Assembly: GCA_934153655.1 (NCBI GenBank) | Contig: CAKPFH010000056.1 | Location: forward strand, 1-6,472 | Length of the DNA stretch: 6,472 bases | Reading direction: 5' to 3' | DNA from: an uncultured Bacilli bacterium | GTDB taxonomy: Bacteria > Bacillota_I > Bacilli_A > RF39 > UBA660 | In this document: piece after piece, positions 1-5,071 of the stretch | Position numbering within the stretch: the stretch's first letter is position 1 | Layout: the number at the start of each line of letters is the position of its first letter | The notes under the pieces: model-generated | What the model was told of the DNA's origin: nothing | The model's input: the letters and a program-made list of their open reading frames with translations, nothing else | Database searches by the model: none | Position numbers and translations under genes: made by a program

Positions 1-404
1 TTAATTATATTATTAGTTTCAAAATAATTTAATGAATCTGTTGAAAAAGAATTTCCATCTAAATAATCTTGAAAAGTATTAGCCCCATCAGTACCTGTTC
101 CATTACAAAAGTTTTTGTATCCAAATTGATCTTTTCCCCATAAACTTGTTAAGTGGGTAACACATTTATTTACTTCTTCTTCGGTAATATTTTTATTATG
201 AAGATATCTTGCTCCATCAAGTGGCATAGCATTTTCAATTGTTAATTCATTTGTTTCATTGTAATGCATGTAGATATCGCCTACAACTAAACTAGAGTTT
301 TTAGTACCTACTTTATTGTAATTAAATACAGCAAAGGTTATTCCTATTGTAAGTATCAAAACCACTATTATACTTAATGTTATTATTATTTTTTTATTTT
401 TCAT
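1..404 (-). CDS. Exported or membrane-anchored surface protein, N-terminal part (runs off window)
   Basis: I translated the minus strand from the ATG at 402-404 and found 134 codons without a stop to the window edge, so the C-terminus is missing. Residues 1-5 are basic (MKNKK). Residues 6-27 form one hydrophobic helix ending in ITFAVF, the look of a signal peptide or signal anchor resembling the N-termini of TasA/camelysin-type proteins. After it comes a polar, Asn/Thr-rich region containing SLVVGDIYMHYNET (38-51), which I recall from surface proteins of gut Mollicutes-like bacteria; this is memory, not a search. Two cysteines (81 and 100) could form a disulfide outside the cell. The start is supported by an AAGAGG ribosome site at 410-415, five bases from the ATG. 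The protein is probably displayed on or secreted from the cell. Its specific function is unknown. Confidence 0.7.
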   Translation of the reverse strand, partial: MKNKKIIITLSIIVVLILTIGITFAVFNYNKVGTKNSSLVVGDIYMHYNETNELTIENAMPLDGARYLHNKNITEEEVNKCVTHLTSLWGKDQFGYKNFCNGTGTDGANTFQDYLDGNSFSTDSLNYFETNNII

Positions 405-420
405 ATAAACCTCTTTTCAT
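394..420 (-). CDS. Possible 8-codon leader ORF overlapping the start of the surface protein gene
   Basis: An ATG at 418-420 is preceded by AGAGGGG (428-434) at a seven-base spacing. It opens a frame reading MKRGLYEK that stops at TAA 394-396, eleven bases past the first base of the surface protein ATG (404-402), in another frame. The downstream Shine-Dalgarno site lies inside this mini-ORF, so translation of the leader would pass over it and could couple or control initiation of the surface protein. The signals are visible. That it is translated is inference, and in AT-rich DNA such mini-ORFs arise by chance. Confidence 0.3.
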   Translation of the reverse strand: MKRGLYEK

Positions 421-450
421 TTTTTCGCCCCTCTATTCTAATATAATTTT

Positions 451-479
451 ATTATAACACTCTTTTTATTTATTATAAA
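451..479 (-). promoter_or_regulatory. Extended -10 promoter for the surface protein gene
   Basis: On the minus strand a perfect TATAAT lies at 451-456, directly preceded by TGT, which gives an extended -10 (TGnTATAAT). A poor -35 candidate, TTTATA, lies at 474-479 with a 17-base spacer; an extended -10 can compensate for that. The predicted start near 444 would give a leader of about 40 bases carrying two Shine-Dalgarno sites. Confidence 0.6.
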
Positions 480-519
480 GATTTTTCTTGTCTAATAAAA
501 TCGTATTATGTGGACAATT

Positions 520-571
520 AAAAAAACACGATTAAAAATTACAGATAAACTGTAAACTTAATCATGTTGTT
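520..571 (-). terminator. AT-rich hairpin followed by T7, likely Rho-independent terminator
   Basis: A nested inverted repeat pairs GATTAA (530-535) with TTAATC (558-563) and TTACAG (539-544) with CTGTAA (550-555) around an ATAAA loop. There is a small internal mismatch, and the outer ACA/TGT (526-528 and 565-567) also pair. In the minus direction the stem is followed at once by seven T (A at 520-526 on the plus strand), the terminator arrangement. In the plus direction no T-run follows. The stem is low in GC, so efficiency may be modest. It would end the short transcript from 733-761 and possibly read-through from comEB, and it separates both from the surface protein gene. Confidence 0.55.
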
Positions 572-612
572 AGGTATCATTTATTATATTAATTTCCTTT
601 ACAAATAAGGAG

Positions 613-699
613 TTATAGGTTTTTTCTACCCCCCCCCCATGTAAAGTTTTGTAAAGTAAAGAATTGATTAATTGTAAAGTAATTAGTATTAGATTTCAT
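613..699 (-). CDS. Candidate 28-aa small protein with an in-frame poly-G tract
   Basis: The frame starts at ATG 697-699, eight bases after GGAG (708-711). It lies about 27 bases downstream of the predicted transcription start of the promoter at 733-761. The peptide begins MKSNTNYFTINQFFTLQ and continues NFTWGGGRKNL to TAA at 613-615. It is polar and aromatic, with no membrane segment or recognised family. The ten-G run at 629-638 encodes part of W-G-G-G. One extra G would end the frame at 24 residues; one fewer would extend it to 42 residues, ending at TAA 570-572. Promoter, ribosome site, start and terminator are all in order, which argues for a real unit, but the frame is short and could be fortuitous. 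The transcript could instead be a small RNA. I do not recognise a homolog. Confidence 0.35.
   Translation of the reverse strand: MKSNTNYFTINQFFTLQNFTWGGGRKNL
629..638. repeat. Homopolymer of ten C (ten G on the minus strand)
   Basis: Ten consecutive C on the plus strand stand out sharply in such AT-rich DNA. Runs of this length are prone to slipped-strand replication errors. The tract lies inside the candidate small ORF, so length changes would shift its frame. It is also the kind of run sequencing misreads, so the true length could differ by one or more. Confidence 0.9.
640..680 (-). repeat. Three ACTTTACA direct repeats
   Basis: On the minus strand ACTTTACA occurs at 673-680, 650-657 and 640-647, with start-to-start distances of 23 and 10 bases. 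A related inverted copy, CCTTTACA, is on the plus strand at 596-603. They could be binding sites for a regulator, a remnant of a mobile-element end, or simply codons of the small ORF. No function is shown by sequence alone. Confidence 0.5.
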
Positions 700-732
700 T
701 TAATCAACTCCATTTCTATTTTTTACTATTTA

Positions 733-761
733 ATTTTAGCAAATATTTATTTCTTTTTCAA
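733..761 (-). promoter_or_regulatory. Near-consensus promoter of the poly-G small transcription unit
   Basis: On the minus strand TTGAAA (756-761) is followed after exactly 17 bases by TAAAAT (733-738), directly preceded by TGC, so there is also an extended -10. The predicted start is near 726-727. It begins only 17 bases after the comEB stop and points into the gene-free stretch, so it serves something other than the housekeeping genes. Confidence 0.65.
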
Positions 762-777
762 GTTATTCAAATAAATT

Positions 778-1311
778 TTAATTGGTTTTTTTAAGTTCTA
801 CTAATATTTCCTCGTTTTTTATGTTAACTGGGTAATACTTAACTCCACACTCGTTAAACATTAATTTACTGGCTTTAACACTATCTGTTTCTAGTAAATT
901 TCCATTTTTATCTTTAAATAAATCATTTAAATATATTACTTCTTTAATTCCTGATTGAATTATTAATTTAGCACACTCGTGACATGGGAATAAGTCAACA
1001 TAGATTTTAGCACCTTCAAATTCTTTTCTTGAACCACGGTAATTTAAAATCGCATTCATCTCCCCATGACAAACAAAAGCATATTTGGTATTTAACATAT
1101 CGCCATTTCTTTCCCAAGGAAAACATTCATCATGAAAACCATTAGGAGCTCCATTATAACCAATTGATAAAATACGATTATCCGAACTTACTATACATGC
1201 TCCTACTTGGGTTGATGGATCTTTACTACGCATTGATGAAAGTTTAGCAATTGCCATAAAATATTCATCCCAACTTAAATAATCTTTTCTTTGTTTATTT
1301 ATCTTTTTCAT
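778..1311 (-). CDS. comEB: Deoxycytidylate (dCMP) deaminase, ComEB-like
   Basis: Cytosolic zinc enzyme that deaminates dCMP to dUMP, feeding dTMP synthesis. The cytidine/deoxycytidylate deaminase signature is complete: HGEMNA (about residues 82-87, zinc-binding His and proton-shuttling Glu) and PCHEC (109-113, two zinc-binding Cys). An early STQVGA segment and GYNGAPNGFHDEC are typical of dCMP deaminases. I chose ATG 1309-1311 (177 aa). AGGTG at 1315-1319 sits a normal distance upstream of it, whereas a GTG at 1315-1317 would lie inside that ribosome site. The start overlaps the 3' end of mtaB by 17 bases, suggesting translational coupling. The symbol follows the B. subtilis homolog; a role in competence is not implied. 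The nucleotidase upstream also belongs to deoxynucleotide metabolism. Confidence 0.93.
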   Translation of the reverse strand: MKKINKQRKDYLSWDEYFMAIAKLSSMRSKDPSTQVGACIVSSDNRILSIGYNGAPNGFHDECFPWERNGDMLNTKYAFVCHGEMNAILNYRGSRKEFEGAKIYVDLFPCHECAKLIIQSGIKEVIYLNDLFKDKNGNLLETDSVKASKLMFNECGVKYYPVNIKNEEILVELKKTN

Positions 1312-2572
1312 ATTCACCTACTAATTCTAAATTTTCTCTTTTAATTATTTTAACTGAAACTATTTCATTTGCTTTAATATCATTTGGTATTTTTACTTTT
1401 AAATAATTACCTGTATGACCAATAGAATAGCCATTCTTGTTTTCTTCTATTAAAACTGAAACTGTTTTAGAAATAAAACTATCTAAATATTCTTTTTCTA
1501 GATCATCACTAACATCTATTAATCTTTTAACTCTTTCTTTTTTAATGTTTTCAGGAATTTGTTCATCCATCAAATCAGCCTTTGTTCCCTTTCTTCTTGA
1601 ATATGGAAAAACATGAATTTTCGTGAATTTTATTTTTTTGCAAAAATTAATTGTATCTAAAAAATCTTCTTCAGTCTCTCCTGGAAAACCAACAATTACA
1701 TCAGTTGTTAAACTAATATCTGGTCTTATTTCTCGAATTTTTTCAACTTTATCTAAGAAATAAGGAGTTAAATATTTTCTATTCATTGAAGCTAAAATCT
1801 TATCAGATCCGGCTTGAAGAGGAATATGTAAATGTGATACTATTACCGGATTATTTTTAAGAACATTTAAAAATTCATCATTTAATTCAGTTATTTCAAT
1901 TGAAGAAATTCTAAGTCTTTCAAGTCCTTCGATTTTAACAATTCTTTTTAATAATTTGGGAAAAGATGTTTCTATATCACTTCCATAATGACCGGTATGA
2001 ATACCGGTTAAAACTACTTCTTTATAACCATTTTTTACTAAAGTGGTAATTTCTTTAATAACTGTATCAGGATTTTTACTTCTTACCTTTCCTCTTGTAT
2101 AAGGAATTATACAATAAGAACAAAAATTTTCACAACCGTCTTCAATCTTAACAAATGCACGATGTCTACTTTCCATATTAGTTATAAACATATCTTCAAA
2201 AGCACTATCAAAATTTTCATATAATAGTCTTTTTTGTTCTTTATCTTTTAAATATGCCTCAACTAGTTCAACTACTTTATTTTTATCTTTATTACCAATT
2301 ATAATACTTACGCCATCTAAATTTATATCTTTATTAGCTTCTATCATGCAACCCATAACAACAATTACACTATCTTTGTTTTCTCTTGCTAATCTATGAA
2401 TTACTTTTCTACTTTTGGCATCACTCATGTTAGTAACACTACAAGTATTAACAATATAAATATCAGCAATATCATTTGTTATTTCATAACCTTTATCTTT
2501 AAAACAAGATAAAATATATTCAGATTCATAAGTATTTACTTTGCAACCTAAAGTAACAGCTTTTACTTTCAT
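1295..2572 (-). CDS. mtaB: tRNA threonylcarbamoyladenosine methylthiotransferase MtaB
   Basis: Radical-SAM enzyme that converts t6A37 to ms2t6A37 in tRNAs reading ANN codons, stabilising codon-anticodon pairing. The 425-aa length is normal. The N-terminal methylthiotransferase domain has three cluster cysteines (C10 in TLGCKVN, C44 in NTCSVT, C75 in MGCMIE). The radical-SAM domain has the CxxxCxxC motif at C147, C151 and C154 (DGCENFCSYCIIPYTRG), followed by VVLTGIHTGHYG and LTTDVIVGFPGETEEDF. A C-terminal TRAM-like RNA-binding region spans about 360-420. TLGCKVN and the YGSDI context fit MtaB rather than MiaB or RimO. ATG 2570-2572 follows GAGGT (2579-2583), which overlaps the stop of the upstream gene. 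It is cotranscribed with the 106-aa gene and comEB. Confidence 0.95.
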   Translation of the reverse strand: MKVKAVTLGCKVNTYESEYILSCFKDKGYEITNDIADIYIVNTCSVTNMSDAKSRKVIHRLARENKDSVIVVMGCMIEANKDINLDGVSIIIGNKDKNKVVELVEAYLKDKEQKRLLYENFDSAFEDMFITNMESRHRAFVKIEDGCENFCSYCIIPYTRGKVRSKNPDTVIKEITTLVKNGYKEVVLTGIHTGHYGSDIETSFPKLLKRIVKIEGLERLRISSIEITELNDEFLNVLKNNPVIVSHLHIPLQAGSDKILASMNRKYLTPYFLDKVEKIREIRPDISLTTDVIVGFPGETEEDFLDTINFCKKIKFTKIHVFPYSRRKGTKADLMDEQIPENIKKERVKRLIDVSDDLEKEYLDSFISKTVSVLIEENKNGYSIGHTGNYLKVKIPNDIKANEIVSVKIIKRENLELVGEYEKDK

Positions 2573-2582
2573 TTTTTTACCT

Positions 2583-2903
2583 CTATTTTCTTTTAACTTT
2601 ACTAGTTAAATTAGAATAATAATTATCCCTAGCTGTTTTTATTTCTTCAAAAACTAAAACTAAATTATTATTAACATAAGAAATTATATCTTGCATACAA
2701 ACACCTTCAGCTAAAGAATAACTATAACCATTAAAAACAATTAATCTTTTTAATTCTTTTAATTTACTTTCTTCTCTTGTAAATGTTATATTAATTTTTT
2801 TCATACTAGTTAAATAATTAGCAATAATAGTAGACGTTAAACCATCTCGAAATACATAATAAGCACTAGCAATAATTTCATCAAATGTATATTTTTTATT
2901 CAT
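2583..2903 (-). CDS. Uncharacterised 106-aa protein
   Basis: I do not recognise a family. The protein has no signal peptide or clear membrane segment and looks soluble and mostly helical: a helix around 6-34 (YTFDEIIASAYYVFRDG, then IIANYLTSM), a charged stretch (43-52), IVFNGYSYSLAEGVCMQDIISYV (55-77), then a helix rich in charged residues and a basic tail (KVKRK). The basic tail and its place directly before mtaB would suit an RNA- or nucleoprotein-associated role, but that is only context. It has the best ribosome site of the window, AGGAGG at 2911-2916, seven bases from ATG 2901-2903, and it is the first gene after the strong promoter at 2924-2952. Ten bases separate it from mtaB. Good signals and compact spacing make it a real gene. 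Confidence 0.85.
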   Translation of the reverse strand: MNKKYTFDEIIASAYYVFRDGLTSTIIANYLTSMKKINITFTREESKLKELKRLIVFNGYSYSLAEGVCMQDIISYVNNNLVLVFEEIKTARDNYYSNLTSKVKRK

Positions 2904-2923
2904 AATAAACCCTCCTAATAAAT

Positions 2924-2952
2924 ATTATATAAAAAAAAGAATAATCATTCAA
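2924..2952 (-). promoter_or_regulatory. Strong internal promoter for the 106-aa gene, mtaB and comEB
   Basis: On the minus strand TTGAAT (2947-2952) and a perfect TATAAT (2924-2929) are separated by exactly 17 bases. The -35 overlaps the last codons of the acidic membrane protein gene. The predicted start near 2917 gives a leader of only about 14 bases, beginning almost at the AGGAGG ribosome site. Genes 2903-778 can therefore be expressed separately from the upstream four. A T8 run (2931-2938) lies in the spacer, and a weak 6-bp hairpin precedes it. Confidence 0.75.
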
Positions 2953-3778
2953 GATTCTTCTTTAATTCATTTAAAATATTTAAGAATTGGTTAGTTTTTC
3001 TTATTTCCTTATCTAGTTTTTCTAAATTAGCTGTATTTTCAAGTTGTATTTCAGCTAAACTTTCATTTTCTAAACCATTTACAGGTGATAAGTAAGGAGT
3101 ACTATTAAATTCTCCTTGATAAGCTTCTTCAATTGGTAAAGCATCAAGAGCTTCATTAACAATAACACCAGAATCAGTTGAACCATTAAATAATTTAAAG
3201 ACTTCATCTAAAGTAATTGGTTCATCACCATCATCTTCTAAAACTGTTGTAAGTTCATTGGTATTTTCAAGTAATTCTTGATAACTAATAATAGCATTTT
3301 CTTCTTCAATTGTTTCTAAATTAGTTAAAGTATCTTCTAAACTTGGTTGATTAGTTATCTCTTCTTCAATTTTTTCTAATTCAATCTTAGCCTTTTTAAC
3401 TGGTGAAATATTTTCATCTTGAACATCTATTTTTTTGATAACTGGTTCATCATCAAGTAATAATTCTTCTATTTCTTCTTTTACTGGTTCTATTTCTGCA
3501 AGTGTTAATTTTTCTAAAGAGGTAGTTTCTTCAACTTTATTTTCTTCTTGTTTAGTTATAGTTTCTACTTTATCTATATTAGATACATTTGTTTCTACTT
3601 CTAAAGTATTCGTATCTAAAGCTACTTCTTCATTTGTATCTTCTTTTTCTTCAATTAAATCTTTCTTTTTATCAAAAAGATCTAAAATCATAAGTATTAT
3701 AACAACTAACAATAAACCTGCTACTACTAAAGCCATAAGCAATAATTCTTTTTCTGTAAATAAACTAAGGAAATTCAT
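2945..3778 (-). CDS. Single-pass membrane protein with long acidic cytoplasmic tail
   Basis: With ATG 3776-3778 the product is 277 aa. One hydrophobic helix (about residues 12-35) is followed by DKKKD, so by the positive-inside rule the N-terminus is outside and the tail cytoplasmic. The tail is very rich in Glu, Asp, Asn and Thr and probably largely disordered. It contains short motif-like islands, ISYQELL (164-170), DEPITLDEVFKLF (about 185-197) and FNSTPYLSPVNG (224-235), and ends in a likely coiled coil (237-277). This resembles the architecture of membrane tethers such as ZipA or EzrA, but I see no homology to either. The ATG has AAGGTG (3785-3790) six bases upstream. An alternative GTG at 3785-3787 would give 280 aa and a 4-base GTGA overlap with the rsmE stop, but has a poorly placed ribosome site. 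Function unknown; a scaffold role is inference. Confidence 0.82.
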   Translation of the reverse strand: MNFLSLFTEKELLLMALVVAGLLLVVIILMILDLFDKKKDLIEEKEDTNEEVALDTNTLEVETNVSNIDKVETITKQEENKVEETTSLEKLTLAEIEPVKEEIEELLLDDEPVIKKIDVQDENISPVKKAKIELEKIEEEITNQPSLEDTLTNLETIEEENAIISYQELLENTNELTTVLEDDGDEPITLDEVFKLFNGSTDSGVIVNEALDALPIEEAYQGEFNSTPYLSPVNGLENESLAEIQLENTANLEKLDKEIRKTNQFLNILNELKKNLE

Positions 3779-3783
3779 AAATT

Positions 3784-4494
3784 TCACCTTCCAATTTCAT
3801 AATTAATCATACTAAGAGCTACTATTCCGGCAGTTTCAGTTCTTAAAACAAAATCTAAAAGAGTGGTACTTATATAACCATTTTTAATTAAATACTCTTC
3901 TTCTTCTTTTTTAAATCCACCTTCCGGACCTATTACTATAATAATAGTATCACAATTTTTATGATTTTGCAAAACTTTTTTAAGACTCATTGACAATTCA
4001 TTTACAGTACAAAGAATTTTTAAATCATAATCTAATTTAACTAATTCTTCTAGAGTATGAACTTTATTTACTATAGGAACAATATTTCTTTTAGCTTGTC
4101 TACTTGCATCATTTACAATTTTTTGCCATCTTATAACCTTTTTAGTACCATCATCTATTTTAACAACACAATTTCTAACTTTTAAAGGTATAAAAGAATA
4201 AGCTCCTAATTCTACTCCTTTTTGTAAAACTAAATCCATCTTTTCTTCCTTAACTAAACTTTGACAAATAGTTACTCTTTTATCTAATTCATTATATTTA
4301 GGAATATTAGAAATTATACTAATTTCAACTAAATTATCTAAATTACTTACTTCACCTAGATAAACACTTTCTTGATAAACTATTTCTACTTTATCACCTA
4401 TATTCATTCGCATAACTTTTTTTGCATGATAAGAGTTTTCTTCATTTAAAATAAATTTATTATCTAATTTATTGGTACAAAAATAACGTTGCAT
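3784..4494 (-). CDS. rsmE: 16S rRNA (uracil-1498-N3)-methyltransferase RsmE
   Basis: SPOUT-class SAM-dependent methyltransferase that makes m3U1498 in 16S rRNA of the assembled 30S subunit. The 236-aa length is normal. An N-terminal PUA-like RNA-binding domain includes HAKKVMRMNIGD (23-34). Next come SLVKEEKMDLVLQKGVELG (79-97) and SRQAKR (131-136). The C-terminal trefoil knot carries IGPEGGF (188-194) and LRTETAGIVAL (217-227), which bind SAM. Just before the last motif the family usually has LG-(K/P)-R-IL; here it reads LLDFVL, a small deviation. ATG 4492-4494 follows GAGG (4500-4503), and the gene starts two bases after the nucleotidase stop. RsmE and MtaB are neighbours in many Bacillota, which supports both calls. 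Confidence 0.95.
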   Translation of the reverse strand: MQRYFCTNKLDNKFILNEENSYHAKKVMRMNIGDKVEIVYQESVYLGEVSNLDNLVEISIISNIPKYNELDKRVTICQSLVKEEKMDLVLQKGVELGAYSFIPLKVRNCVVKIDDGTKKVIRWQKIVNDASRQAKRNIVPIVNKVHTLEELVKLDYDLKILCTVNELSMSLKKVLQNHKNCDTIIIVIGPEGGFKKEEEEYLIKNGYISTTLLDFVLRTETAGIVALSMINYEIGR

Positions 4495-4496
4495 AA

Positions 4497-5060
4497 TTAC
4501 CTCATATATTTTAAAATTTCTTTAATATTTGCTATTTTAATAATATTTTTATAATTAAGATCTTTATATAAACCTATATCAAGTAAGAATACTTTAGTAT
4601 TTAACTTAGATACACTTAAACAATTATCAAGATTATCATCAATAAAATAAGAGATATTTTCTTTTTTACAAATTTCATATTTATCAAGACTATTAGTAAT
4701 TACTTTATCATATAAAATACCCATTTTATTTAAATAATTAATAGTTATTTTATCAGGATCATCATAATATTTGTTACTTCTAGCTGTAATAATTATAATT
4801 TTATAACCCTTTCTTTTAAGCTCTTTAAAAGTTTCAATTACTCCATCTCTTACTCTAGCATTTAAAACGGCTTTAAGTCTTATATTTTTTAAAAAGTAAT
4901 CTCTTTCTTCTTGGCTCCAATCAAATTTTTCTCCAATAAAAATCTTATCTTTATTAACAATACCCTTTCCTCTTAAACTTTTATCATATTCAACAGCTAA
5001 TTTAAATAGATCATCTTGAATGTCTGTTAAAGTATCATCTAAATCAAATCCTATATTCAT
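4497..5060 (-). CDS. HAD-type 5'(3')-deoxyribonucleotidase-like phosphatase (NT5C family)
   Basis: Probable cytosolic Mg-dependent phosphatase of the NT5C/YqfW-like group, which dephosphorylates (deoxy)nucleoside monophosphates. All HAD motifs are visible: DLDDT at 6-10 (nucleophile D6, acid/base D8), IITAR around 90-94 with T92, K127 in LDKYEICKK, and DD at 141-142 in YFIDDNLDNC. The small helical cap between motifs I and II (about 15-75) and the 187-aa length fit the family. The exact substrate cannot be read from sequence; small-molecule HAD phosphatases are often promiscuous. ATG 5058-5060 has GAGG at 5066-5069. It starts 11 bases after the membrane protein stop and ends two bases before rsmE, so it is within the operon. 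Together with dCMP deaminase it hints at pyrimidine deoxynucleotide balance. Confidence 0.85.
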   Translation of the reverse strand: MNIGFDLDDTLTDIQDDLFKLAVEYDKSLRGKGIVNKDKIFIGEKFDWSQEERDYFLKNIRLKAVLNARVRDGVIETFKELKRKGYKIIIITARSNKYYDDPDKITINYLNKMGILYDKVITNSLDKYEICKKENISYFIDDNLDNCLSVSKLNTKVFLLDIGLYKDLNYKNIIKIANIKEILKYMR

Positions 5061-5071
5061 ATAAACCTCAA

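Noticed and set aside
472..500. Second TATAAT at 472-477 upstream of the surface protein gene
   Set aside because: TAGACA is only 11 bases upstream and no -35 lies at 16-18 bases. The extended -10 at 451-456 is better.
612..645. Promoter with TTTACA as -35, TATAAC as -10 and the G10 tract in its spacer
   Set aside because: The spacer is 22 bases, too long for a sigma-70 type promoter, and it would need five fewer G to reach 17. The near-consensus promoter at 733-761 is a simpler explanation.
520..728. Known housekeeping RNA (tmRNA, 6S, SRP or RNase P RNA) in the gene-free stretch
   Set aside because: I see none of the conserved cores or GC-rich helices these RNAs need; the transcript would be about 200 bases and very AT-rich apart from the G run.
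2930..2959. Hairpin AAGAAT/ATTCTT followed by T8 after the acidic protein gene as a terminator
   Set aside because: The stem is only 6 bp with one G-C pair and an 11-base loop. The T-run is better explained as the spacer of the TTGAAT-N17-TATAAT promoter. Weak termination cannot be excluded.
3784..3787. Use of TGA as tryptophan (Mycoplasma code)
   Set aside because: TGA ends RsmE and the acidic protein exactly where the next start or spacing expects it, and tryptophans inside conserved motifs are TGG.
3435..3806. Plus-strand open frame of 123 codons, very rich in Ser, Thr, Ile and Lys
   Set aside because: It is the antisense of the Glu/Asp-rich acidic membrane protein gene; GAA codons read as TTC/TCT-type Ser-Phe codons on the other strand. 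It has no ribosome site and its composition is a mirror image of the real gene.
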